Part shown: in pieces, positions 1-6,449 of the stretch
Layout: each line of letters opens with the position of its first letter
Position numbering within the stretch: position 1 is the stretch's first letter
Assembly (NCBI GenBank): GCA_964519595.1
Contig: CAZFJN010000039.1
Location: 1 to 18,242 of the forward strand
Direction: 5' to 3'
DNA: 18,242 nt
DNA from: JANRKF01 sp964519595
Lineage (GTDB): Bacteria > Pseudomonadota > Alphaproteobacteria > Rickettsiales > SXRF01
Notes under the pieces: generated by a model
The model's input: only the letters and a program-made list of their open reading frames with translations
The model's database searches: none
What the model was told of the DNA's origin: nothing
Program-made: the position numbers and the translations under genes

Positions 1-13
1 CCCCCAGAAGAGC

Positions 14-97
14 TGTAACAATTGTAACCAAACAGAAATGCAATCTTCACAAAACTGTAACACTAAACCACAAATGTTTTTGTTATAGTAAAAACAT
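14..97 (+). promoter_or_regulatory. Putative regulated promoter of the 362-residue gene
   Basis: Three copies of TGTAAC lie at 14-19, 23-28 and 56-61. They are followed by a perfect 8-bp inverted repeat, ATGTTTTT (74-81) and AAAAACAT (90-97), whose 8-base loop holds most of a good -10 hexamer, TATAGT (84-89). No convincing -35 box is visible, which fits an activator-dependent promoter. The palindrome around the -10 would suit a repressor. This is inferred from sequence pattern only. Confidence 0.4.
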
Positions 98-164
98 AAG
101 TAAAGCAGGAACTCCAACCAACCCTGCATTTAATCAATTAAACTAGAAAAGAGGAGAACGTTTT

Positions 165-1253
165 ATGACTGGTTATAAAGAAACAATCGCAGCCCTAAAA
201 AGGCATGGTCTCGATGATGCCGCTGGTATTTTTGAAAGGAACTTCAGAATTGATACCGATGGGTACGGTAATGAATCGGTAGTTTTCAGCGGTGGAGATA
301 CCAGCGAGATTGATCGTTTGGTTGCGGATAAAAAATGGAGACAAGAGACTATCGATGGCAAAGCAGGTTTTACACCATCCGAAGCTCAGATTAAAGATCA
401 TACAACTGCGATTGAAGGAATTAATAAACGGCTTGAGACTTTAGGTACTAACGCTCAGAAAGGTCTGGGTGGCTTGTCCACTGCCATGACCACTGCTCAG
501 TCTAAGCTTGCTGAGAATATTAATAAGGCTCAGCAAGCTGTCAGCACAGGTGTCATTGAAGCTCAGGGTAAGCTTAATCAAGCATTGAATCTTGATAATC
601 CGGCAAGTGTTCTTGGTAGCGAATTTAAATTTAAACGTGCGGGTGCAGATGTAGATTTAGTGGGGGCGTTAGCTGCAGAAGGTGCTGATAAAAAGGCTCT
701 TATTAATGAGGCAATTAAATCAATTGGTGAAGATGGTAAAGCTCAACTGAAAGTTTTAGAAGAAGAGCTTGAAACTATGAAGAAAGGCTTTTCGGCGAAA
801 CAATCGGCTTTGGCTAAACACCAAACAGACTTACATGGGAAAAGCGGTGTTGGTGCTGTATCAGGTGCTTCCGGAGAAGGCATCCCTGCTGTTGGTAGCA
901 AAGGCCGTATTTATGGTGGGAAAGCGGTTTTTGATAAGAAAACATTATGGGAGGCTAATAAATCTCGCTGGGAGGCCATCAACGAACAGGAAAATTGGGT
1001 TGGCATGAAAGGTGCGCGGGCGATTGTTAGCGCGGGCGCATTGATGTATGCAGTGCCTGATGTTGGTATATTAATCAGCGGCATAACTGGCGGCACTAGA
1101 AAAGATGAACAAGGCAATGATGTAGCCATTACAGGTGCGGACATGACATCAGCCGGAATCAAAGCTGGCGTTAAAGCCTTAGTAGCTTATGGTGCAGCAA
1201 CATTAGGCGGTGCAAGCCGTGCGGTACATGGCAAGTTTGGTTTAAGTATATAA
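165..1253 (+). CDS. Unrecognised 362-residue protein, coiled coil plus hydrophobic C-terminus
   Basis: I do not recognise the family. The start is well supported: GAGGAG at 151-156 lies 8 bases before ATG, and an intrinsic terminator follows 16 bases after the stop. The protein has no signal peptide. Residues about 75-145 and 175-225 are rich in Ala, Gln, Lys and Glu and look helical or coiled-coil, with repeated short motifs such as AQSKL and AQGKL. Residues about 284-308 and 325-352 are two Gly/Ala-rich hydrophobic stretches that could enter a membrane. Codon choice favours GCT and GGT, unlike the GCG-rich housekeeping genes further right, which suggests a different expression level or origin. 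The architecture would fit a secreted or host-directed protein, but nothing proves this. It appears to be a monocistronic unit. Confidence 0.8.
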   Translation: MTGYKETIAALKRHGLDDAAGIFERNFRIDTDGYGNESVVFSGGDTSEIDRLVADKKWRQETIDGKAGFTPSEAQIKDHTTAIEGINKRLETLGTNAQKGLGGLSTAMTTAQSKLAENINKAQQAVSTGVIEAQGKLNQALNLDNPASVLGSEFKFKRAGADVDLVGALAAEGADKKALINEAIKSIGEDGKAQLKVLEEELETMKKGFSAKQSALAKHQTDLHGKSGVGAVSGASGEGIPAVGSKGRIYGGKAVFDKKTLWEANKSRWEAINEQENWVGMKGARAIVSAGALMYAVPDVGILISGITGGTRKDEQGNDVAITGADMTSAGIKAGVKALVAYGAATLGGASRAVHGKFGLSI

Positions 1254-1269
1254 TCTGTAATCTATAACC

Positions 1270-1310
1270 CCCCGCCGCTTGAGTAAAACCAAGGGCGGGG
1301 TTTTGTTTTT
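1270..1310 (+). terminator. Strong intrinsic terminator (copy 1)
   Basis: CCCCGCC (1270-1276) pairs with GGCGGGG (1294-1300). A bulged G separates this from a second helix, CTTG (1278-1281) with CAAG (1290-1293). The T-rich tract TTTTGTTTTT follows at 1301-1310. It ends the transcript of the 362-residue gene and is nearly identical to the element at 1706-1743. Confidence 0.9.
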
Positions 1311-1376
1311 GGTTTTTATAGGTTTTTTTGCATTTTTTTTCTTTACATTCCGCCTTTTTTACCTTAACATAGCCTC

Positions 1377-1678
1377 ATGACAGCGATTGCATTTGATAGA
1401 CTGGTCTATGTTGACAGGCCTGAAAGCATCAGGTATTTCAGAACCTCAAGCGCGCGCCCATGCTGCCAGCACTGGACGAAGCCTTGCGTGAAACAATCGC
1501 TACTAAGGAAGATGTGAATGATCTGAGCAACGAACTCAGTAGAATTCGCTTGGAGTTAAAAACAGATATTGCTGACATCAAAAACGAGCTTCTTAAATGG
1601 TATGTCGGAATTGCCATGTTTCAGACAGTTACCTTTATCGGCGGCATTATCGCCATCGCTAAGATTTTTAATTCATAA
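1377..1678 (+). pseudogene. Frameshifted small coiled-coil membrane protein (DUF1640/CCDC90-like)
   Basis: Three reading frames join into one recognisable small protein. ATG at 1377 encodes MTAIAFDRLVYVDR. Dropping one base near 1419 gives LKASGISEPQARAHAA (1420-1467). Dropping one base near 1468 leads into ALDEALRETIATKEDV and onward to the stop at 1678. This order (MTAIAFD start, alternating charged coiled coil with TKEDV, then a C-terminal hydrophobic segment of about 20 residues) is what I recall of small coiled-coil/TM proteins common in alphaproteobacteria; the family name is from memory. An intact 72-residue ORF remains from ATG 1460, keeping coiled coil and TM helix, but it has no clear ribosome site. 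The two single-base insertions could be decay or assembly errors. Confidence 0.65.
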
Positions 1679-1705
1679 TCCTGACTTTACTAAACGTCTC
1701 ATCAG

Positions 1706-1743
1706 CGCCGCTTGAATAAAATCAAGGGCGGGGTTTTGTTTTT
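1706..1743 (+). terminator. Second copy of the same terminator
   Basis: The 38 bases match 1273-1310 at 36 positions. Here CGCC (1706-1709) pairs with GGCG (1727-1730), and CTTGA (1711-1715) pairs with TCAAG (1722-1726) around a 6-base loop. The outer C-run that pairs with GGGG in copy 1 is replaced by CAG, so the lower stem is shorter. A T-tract follows. It sits 28 bases after the coiled-coil gene remnant. Confidence 0.8.
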
Positions 1744-1773
1744 TTCTTTTTTTCAAACAGCTTCTTCAGTCTC

Positions 1774-1838
1774 TGACTTGAGCAACGGATATTTTTCTTG
1801 TTGCACAAGGTCATTTGCTCAAGTCAAAGGACCTTGTG
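1774..1838. repeat. Two interleaved inverted repeats (A-B-A'-B')
   Basis: A is TGACTTGAGCAA (1774-1785), exactly complementary to A' TTGCTCAAGTCA (1815-1826). B is CACAAGGTC (1804-1812), exactly complementary to B' GACCTTGTG (1830-1838). Because B lies in the A/A' loop and B' lies outside it, the RNA could form an H-type pseudoknot. B and A' are also near-direct repeats of each other (TTGCACAAGGTCA and TTGCTCAAGTCA), so A can pair imperfectly with B, and A' with B', giving alternative folds. Confidence 0.6.
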
Positions 1839-2049
1839 TCATGCTAATACGTTTCAAAGCTGTTGTCCAAAGCGGTTATTGACGTATAACACAATATATG
1901 GTATGTATTTGGTTAATTGTGCATATTATATTGATTGTTCGCAGGTTTTGATTGTTTTGTTTCTAGTTTTTTTAGGTTTTTTAGTTTCTTTTAGTTTCTT
2001 TTATTTTTTTACTTTGTCTTGACTCTGGAGGTTATTATTAATATATAGT

Positions 2050-2094
2050 TAATTATTATTTTGCCATGTTAATTATTTGGCAATGAGATAATTA
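2050..2094. promoter_or_regulatory. Nested palindrome upstream of the acyltransferase-like gene
   Basis: The outer arms TAATTAT (2050-2056) and ATAATTA (2088-2094) and inner arms TTGCCA (2061-2066) and TGGCAA (2078-2083) are exact and symmetric, with four unpaired bases between arms on each side. It lies 57 bases before the ATG at 2151, a position suiting an operator or transcript leader hairpin. No T-run follows, so it is not an ordinary terminator. Confidence 0.45.
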
Positions 2095-2150
2095 GAAAAA
2101 ATCAATAAATGCTATCTTAGATATAGGCATTTTAAATAGAAAGAGAATAT

Positions 2151-2972
2151 ATGGCAGAATCTACACGCAGTCGTAAAAGCGCCGCTGTTGCACGTGATTT
2201 TGTCGATGTTCTTGAGGATATGATCGTCAAGCTAGCGGCGAATTCTTATTGCAGCAGAAATAATGTGGTTTATGAGGTGACTGATGATCCGGCGATAATC
2301 AGTCAGTATTACGCTATTTGTGGCGGAATGTATCGCAATATTGCCATGGCGGATCGTTGGACATGGTGTAGTTCTGATTACAGTAAATTGAGCAGGCTGG
2401 TGGTAGCGCGGCGCGGCAAGATTTGCCTTGGCGGTGTCATGCTTACAATTCGTGAAGCTGATGAGGCGTGGGCTTTGCCGATTGAGCGCCTCGGTTTTGC
2501 AATTAAGGATTTATTGCCGGAGCTTGCTTTGGATAAGGTTCGTCATGGACAGATTTTCGGATTTTCGATTATGGAAGATTGCGCGGAAGAAGCAATTGCT
2601 GAGGAAATAATTTCCGGAATTTTCAGGACGGCTTTGGAAGTGGCGGCGGCGGAAAAAGTCAGCTATGTGGTTACGCAATCTGCATATAATCTGGCGCGGA
2701 GATGGCAGAGTTGTGGAACAATTTCTGATAAGCTGAACGCAATAGCAACTACGAGCATTAACCGCGAGCTGCCGAATTTAGAAATTGAAGATGGTGAATA
2801 TGTGCGCTGGTTTTTGACTGTTTCTGATCTTACGGCGCTTAATATTGCGGCGAATAATAAATCAGATAATAAATCAGGTGATAGATATTTCAGTCAGCAG
2901 CGCGATGACAATGAAATCTCCGTTAATAAAAATATAACGGAAAATGCAGCAGAACTTGCTGAATTAGCGTGA
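2151..2972 (+). CDS. Putative GNAT-fold N-acyltransferase, 273 residues
   Basis: Assignment rests on fold-like pattern only. Residues about 40-62 (VVYEVTDDPAIISQYYAICG then YR), about 76-100 (a D-Y-S-K-L strand followed by a G-G-V-M-L-T-I strand), about 132-143 (the H-G-Q-I-F-G-F-S-I strand) and about 155-192 (helix, V-S-Y-V-V strand, then a Leu/Arg helix ending at S-C-G) recall the GNAT acyltransferase layout, including acyl-homoserine-lactone-synthase and exosortase-associated acyltransferase branches. The invariant LuxI residues are not clearly present, so no substrate is proposed. The C-terminal 40 residues are polar and low-complexity, with a 12-bp tandem repeat encoding N-K-S-D/N-K-S-G from residue 236. 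AAGAGA precedes the ATG. A weak terminator follows, suggesting a single-gene unit. Confidence 0.55.
   Translation: MAESTRSRKSAAVARDFVDVLEDMIVKLAANSYCSRNNVVYEVTDDPAIISQYYAICGGMYRNIAMADRWTWCSSDYSKLSRLVVARRGKICLGGVMLTIREADEAWALPIERLGFAIKDLLPELALDKVRHGQIFGFSIMEDCAEEAIAEEIISGIFRTALEVAAAEKVSYVVTQSAYNLARRWQSCGTISDKLNAIATTSINRELPNLEIEDGEYVRWFLTVSDLTALNIAANNKSDNKSGDRYFSQQRDDNEISVNKNITENAAELAELA
2856..2879 (+). repeat. In-frame 12-bp tandem repeat, two copies
   Basis: AATAAATCAGAT (2856-2867) is followed directly by AATAAATCAGGT (2868-2879), 11 of 12 bases identical. It encodes NKSD then NKSG in the polar tail of the acyltransferase-like protein, so a change in copy number would keep the frame. Confidence 0.85.
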
Positions 2973-2976
2973 TAAT

Positions 2977-3009
2977 AACACAATAGGTATATTGTATATT
3001 GTGTTTTTT
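2977..3009 (+). terminator. AT-rich intrinsic terminator
   Basis: AACACAATA (2977-2985) and TATTGTGTT (2997-3005) are exact inverted repeats with an 11-base loop, ending in a T-run (3004-3009). It begins five bases after the stop of the acyltransferase-like gene. The stem is AT-rich, so termination may be partial. Confidence 0.6.
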
Positions 3010-3091
3010 ACTTCTTCATAAAAAATACATTTTTCATTGTTAGAATTGCTTATTGTTTGTTTTTATTTCTTTTAAATAAATTTATATCTCA

Positions 3092-3111
3092 TAATATGTG
3101 CTAATATGTGC
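3092..3111 (+). repeat. Perfect 10-bp tandem duplication over the glmS start
   Basis: TAATATGTGC occurs at 3092-3101 and again at 3102-3111. The second copy holds the glmS ATG (3106). The first holds an ATG (3096) read as ATG-TGC-TAA, a two-codon open frame whose stop abuts the real start. No strong ribosome site is visible before either ATG. Confidence 0.85.
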
Positions 3112-4926
3112 GGCATTATTGCAATTGCGGCGCGGCGGGATGTTGCTTCTGACATCCTTTCCGGGCTGAAACAGCTTGAATATAGAGGTTATGACTCAGC
3201 CGGAATTGCGACAATATCCGGCGGGGATATAAACATAGTTCGCGCTGAGGGAAAACTTGCCAATCTTGGCGAGAAATTAGCCGCTAATAAATTACCAGGA
3301 AAAATTGGAATCGGACATACGCGTTGGGCGACTCATGGCGTGCCGAGTGTTGAAAACGCGCATCCGCATTCAACAGACATAGTGGCGGTAGTGCATAATG
3401 GCATTATCGAAAATTTCCGTGAATTAAGGCATGAGCTGCAAGGCAAAGGCTATAGTTTCAAAAGCCAGACGGACACAGAAATTGTAACCGTAATGCTGAC
3501 ATATTACATAAATCAGGGCGCTTCTCCGCATGAGGCGATTTCGGCAACGGTTGAGCGTTTGCAGGGAAATTACGCGCTGGCTATTTTATTTGTTGATTCT
3601 CCGGATATTGTTTATGCGGTGCGTTATGGCCCTCCTCTGGCGGTTGGTTATGGTGATGGTGAAAGCTATGTAGGATCTGATGCGATTGCCTTGTCAGGAT
3701 TTACTGCAAAAGTAAGTTATCTTGAAGATGGTGATATTGCGGAAATATCGGCAGATGGAATTGATATTTATGATCGCGGCGGAATGCGCGTAGAGAGGGA
3801 AATTACGCAGCCAGTATTTGGCAATGTAAGCATTGAGCGAGGACAATATCGCCATTTCATGCAGAAGGAAATATTCGAGCAGCCGCAGGTTGTGGCGGAA
3901 AGTCTGCGTCAATATTGTGATTCAAGCGCTTTGGCGGCGAGGTTGCCGGATTTTTCCTTTGATCTTGATTCGATCAGGAAAATTCAGATCGTTGCTTGCG
4001 GAACATCATATTATGCCGGACAGGTTGCTAAATACTGGCTGGAAGATCTGGCGAGAATTCCAACAGAGGTTGATATTGCTTCTGAATATCGTTATCGCAA
4101 TCCGATAGTAGAGCGTGATACGCTGACGCTGCTTATTTCGCAATCAGGAGAAACAGCGGACACTTTAGCGGTTCTTCGTCATGTGCGCGACAATTCATCA
4201 GTTCTGGCGCTTGTTAATACGCCGCAAAGCAGTATAGCGCGTGAAGCGGCGGGAGTTTTATATAATTTTGCCGGACCGGAAATTGGCGTTGCTTCAACCA
4301 AGGCTTTTACCACACAGCTGGCAACACTGGCTTGTTTTACTCTGGCGCTGGCAGCGAGACGAAAATCAATCAGCGATGAGGAAAGAAAAAAACTTTGCGG
4401 CGCTTTATTGCAAGTTCCAGCATTAATGAGTGAAATATTGCTGCTTGATAATAAAATAGAAGCGCTGGCTGATGGTTTGCGACATGCGCGTGACATGCTT
4501 TATATAGGACGAGGCACTAGCTATGCGGTGGCAATGGAAGGGGCGCTGAAGATGAAGGAAATTTCCTATATTCACGCAGAAGCCTATGCGGCAGGGGAAT
4601 TAAAACATGGTCCAATTGCCTTGATTGATGAGCAAGTTCCGGTAGTGGTTGTCGCGCCAAGCGGGCATTTATTTGAGAAAACCGCTTCTAACCTTCAGGA
4701 AGTTGCAGCGCGCGGCGGGAAAATAATCCTGATCAGCGATGCTAAGGGCGCGCAGGAAATAGGCAAAATGGCGCTCGCCAGCATAGTTCTTCCGGACGCG
4801 CATAGCTTTATAACGCCGCTTTTATACACAATTCCGGCGCAGCTTATGGCATATCACACTGCCGTATTAAAAGGAACAGACGTAGATCAACCAAGGAATC
4901 TGGCCAAGTCAGTTACCGTCGAGTGA
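3106..4926 (+). CDS. glmS: Glutamine--fructose-6-phosphate aminotransferase (isomerizing)
   Basis: GlmS makes glucosamine-6-phosphate from fructose-6-phosphate and glutamine, the first committed step toward UDP-GlcNAc for peptidoglycan and lipopolysaccharide, in the cytosol. The 606-residue length is typical. The N-terminal MCGIIAIA supplies catalytic Cys2 of the Ntn-type glutaminase once Met is removed; GHTRWATHG (about residue 73) and HNGIIENF (about 98) line the glutamine site. Two SIS sugar-isomerase domains follow (about 285-425 and 455-590), with VACGTSYYAG and SQSGET in the first and the GRGTSY motif in the second. The C-terminus ends NLAKSVTVE, the conserved tail. The MCGI start is forced by the catalytic Cys. 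Its start region is duplicated and lacks an obvious Shine-Dalgarno, and it stands alone rather than beside glmU. Confidence 0.97.
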   Translation: MCGIIAIAARRDVASDILSGLKQLEYRGYDSAGIATISGGDINIVRAEGKLANLGEKLAANKLPGKIGIGHTRWATHGVPSVENAHPHSTDIVAVVHNGIIENFRELRHELQGKGYSFKSQTDTEIVTVMLTYYINQGASPHEAISATVERLQGNYALAILFVDSPDIVYAVRYGPPLAVGYGDGESYVGSDAIALSGFTAKVSYLEDGDIAEISADGIDIYDRGGMRVEREITQPVFGNVSIERGQYRHFMQKEIFEQPQVVAESLRQYCDSSALAARLPDFSFDLDSIRKIQIVACGTSYYAGQVAKYWLEDLARIPTEVDIASEYRYRNPIVERDTLTLLISQSGETADTLAVLRHVRDNSSVLALVNTPQSSIAREAAGVLYNFAGPEIGVASTKAFTTQLATLACFTLALAARRKSISDEERKKLCGALLQVPALMSEILLLDNKIEALADGLRHARDMLYIGRGTSYAVAMEGALKMKEISYIHAEAYAAGELKHGPIALIDEQVPVVVVAPSGHLFEKTASNLQEVAARGGKIILISDAKGAQEIGKMALASIVLPDAHSFITPLLYTIPAQLMAYHTAVLKGTDVDQPRNLAKSVTVE

Positions 4927-4951
4927 TTTAGGTTGTTTACCTTACTATCTG

Positions 4952-4977
4952 TGCTGTTTTGCAGCATTTTAACAGCA
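4952..4977 (+). terminator. Possible terminator between convergent genes
   Basis: TGCTGTT (4952-4958) and AACAGCA (4971-4977) are exact inverted repeats with a 12-base loop, located in the 52-base space between glmS and the convergent lipoprotein gene. The T-tract after the stem on the plus strand is imperfect (ATTATTTTAC) and overlaps the end of the opposite gene. Confidence 0.45.
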
Positions 4978-4978
4978 A

Positions 4979-5602
4979 TTATTTTACAAAAATTCTGATT
5001 TCCTGACTGCGAATTTTCATAGTTTGATCTGCTATTTTAATGCGGTCAGCGGAAACCCCTGCTTGCTGCATGGCGACAACTATATTATGCAGATTATTTT
5101 TGGCGCGCGCGCTCAGCTTGCTTTGTTGTTCCGCCGGCAGAGAGGTTAGATCAGGAACGGTGGAAAGAACATCATAATGAACGCCGGATTTAGCCTTCTC
5201 AGCTTGTGTTACAGCATCTTTCAAAGCATTGTCATACTGTACATGTGGCTGGTTGAAGCGAATGGTAAGCAAAGCATTGGCAAGAGCCGGGCTGTCTGTT
5301 GCAGTGCTTTCCGGTAAAGCAGTGGTTTTTAATTCAGATTCAGAATTTTTGTCCTTATCGCTGATTGAGGCGATTAATGTCTGCTCCTTGGCCGGAACTT
5401 TACTTTCTTCCTGAGCCTTAACATCCTGATAAGGAGCGGCAGTTGCTGCTTGTGAAGAAGATTGTGAAGCAGCGGCTTCTTTCTGCTCGTCGCCAAGAAC
5501 AGAGTCATAAGTTTCTTCAAGAGTGGCGCAAGCGGCCATAGTGCTAAGTGCAGCAAGCAAGGCGGCATTGATAAAGAAGCGGCGCAGATGTCTTGTATTC
5601 AT
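4979..5602 (-). CDS. Putative lipoprotein of unknown function, 207 residues
   Basis: The start at 5602 is preferred over the ATG two codons upstream (5608) because GGAGG lies 7 bases before it but only about 1 base before the other. Residues 1-24 form a signal peptide (R-H-L-R-R, then a hydrophobic core), and M-A-A-Cys25 resembles a lipobox, so a lipid-anchored envelope protein is likely. Residues about 30-110 are a low-complexity Ala/Ser/Glu/Lys linker. Residues about 110-207 look folded: two strands (LLTIRF, then HYDVLSTVP), a helix NNLHNIVVAMQQAGVSADRI and a final strand EIRIFVK. That ending resembles the helix-strand repeat of OmpA-like or related periplasmic domains, but no peptidoglycan-binding motif is seen, so no family is claimed. 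It is divergent from the charged exported protein at 5802. Confidence 0.75.
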   Translation of the reverse strand: MNTRHLRRFFINAALLAALSTMAACATLEETYDSVLGDEQKEAAASQSSSQAATAAPYQDVKAQEESKVPAKEQTLIASISDKDKNSESELKTTALPESTATDSPALANALLTIRFNQPHVQYDNALKDAVTQAEKAKSGVHYDVLSTVPDLTSLPAEQQSKLSARAKNNLHNIVVAMQQAGVSADRIKIADQTMKIRSQEIRIFVK

Positions 5603-5673
5603 AATCATTCCTCCAATTATTGATGGTGAAACTTAAGCGATAGTAATTGCTTCGTCAATTGTTATTGACATTG

Positions 5674-5702
5674 TTGACGAGAAGAATTTATCGCCCTTAT
5701 AT
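5674..5702 (+). promoter_or_regulatory. Putative sigma-70-type promoter
   Basis: TTGACG (5674-5679) and TTATAT (5697-5702) are separated by 17 bases, about 100 bases before the ATG at 5802. The -35 box overlaps an inverted repeat, TCGTCAA (5653-5659) with TTGACGA (5674-5680); a second TTGACA is at 5665-5670. The arrangement would also place a regulator between the two divergent genes. Confidence 0.4.
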
Positions 5703-5801
5703 CAGATGGAAAAAATCGCTTGGTTAGAGGAAATTATGTAGTAATGTGCTGGAAATATATTAATATCAACGCTGTTTTTTAATTTTACAGGGAATTTTTC
5801 T

Positions 5802-6434
5802 ATGTGCATTTCATTGCGGATTTGTTTGTTTAGTCTGACTTTTATGTCTTTTGCAGCGCTTAATTCAGCCGTTGCTCTTGCTGATCCTGCGGAAAAATCC
5901 TCTGTAGCGGCAACAGCAGCGGAAACAGGCGAAAAAGCCGCAGATAGCAAAGAAAATAGCGGCGGCGTTCGTCTTTCCAAAGAAGAATGGAATAAGCTCA
6001 GCGAAGAGCAGAAACAGCAAATTAAGAAAGAACGCGCCGAAAAGCGCAAAGCCAGAAAAGCCGAGCGTAAGAAAAAATTTGACGCAGCCAGTCCGGAAGA
6101 ACAAGCGCGGATGAAAGAAGAGTGGAAAAAGAAGCGTGAAGAACGCAAGGCGCGCTGGAAGGAACGCTATGAAAAAGCCTCGCCGGAAGAAAGAGCTAAA
6201 ATGGACAGCTGGAAAGAGCGCCGCAAAAAGCGTCGTGAGGAAAATAAAAAATTAAAACAGCAGGAAAATAACCGTGAAAATACTGACGGCAAGCAAGGCA
6301 GCCTTGGCCATTACGGAACACCGGAAGAAGAGCTGGCGCGTATGAAACAGCATGAAGGACAACCGCTAAAAAACAGCGGCGAGATCAGCGCAAAAAGCGG
6401 CACAGGAACTACGCAATCAACATCAGCTCAATAA
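5802..6434 (+). CDS. Exported Lys/Arg/Glu-rich helical protein, 210 residues
   Basis: Residues 1-27 are a signal peptide with a likely cleavage after A-L-A (27). From about residue 45 to 155 the protein is almost entirely Lys, Arg, Glu, Ala and Trp, with a recurring motif SPEE(Q/R)A(R/K)M followed by W-K-(K/E)-R and a related LSEEQKQQ. Such E/R/K alternation is typical of long stable single alpha-helices, and the periodic S-P-E-E helix caps recall DUF3106-like periplasmic proteins. The last 45 residues are Gly/Ser/Thr-rich and probably disordered. AGGGA lies 9 bases before the ATG. It might be a periplasmic rod or spacer binding envelope polymers, but that is inference. It ends 15 bases from the convergent rarA. 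Confidence 0.7.
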   Translation: MCISLRICLFSLTFMSFAALNSAVALADPAEKSSVAATAAETGEKAADSKENSGGVRLSKEEWNKLSEEQKQQIKKERAEKRKARKAERKKKFDAASPEEQARMKEEWKKKREERKARWKERYEKASPEERAKMDSWKERRKKRREENKKLKQQENNRENTDGKQGSLGHYGTPEEELARMKQHEGQPLKNSGEISAKSGTGTTQSTSAQ

Positions 6435-6449
6435 CAAAATTTGAAACAA

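Larger units (their letters stand above)
1744..2150. other. T-rich spacer without a convincing gene
   Basis: Apart from the interleaved repeats (1774-1838) and a nested palindrome (2050-2094), the spacer is low-complexity and strongly T-rich on the plus strand, notably about 1935-2015. A 74-codon frame at 1798-2022 is composed mainly of Phe, Leu and Ser from the T-runs, lacks a ribosome site and overlaps the repeats, so I do not call it a gene. Confidence 0.6.

Noticed and set aside
1798..2022. 74-codon open frame in the T-rich spacer
   Set aside because: No ribosome site, composition dictated by T-runs, and its start lies inside the interleaved repeats.
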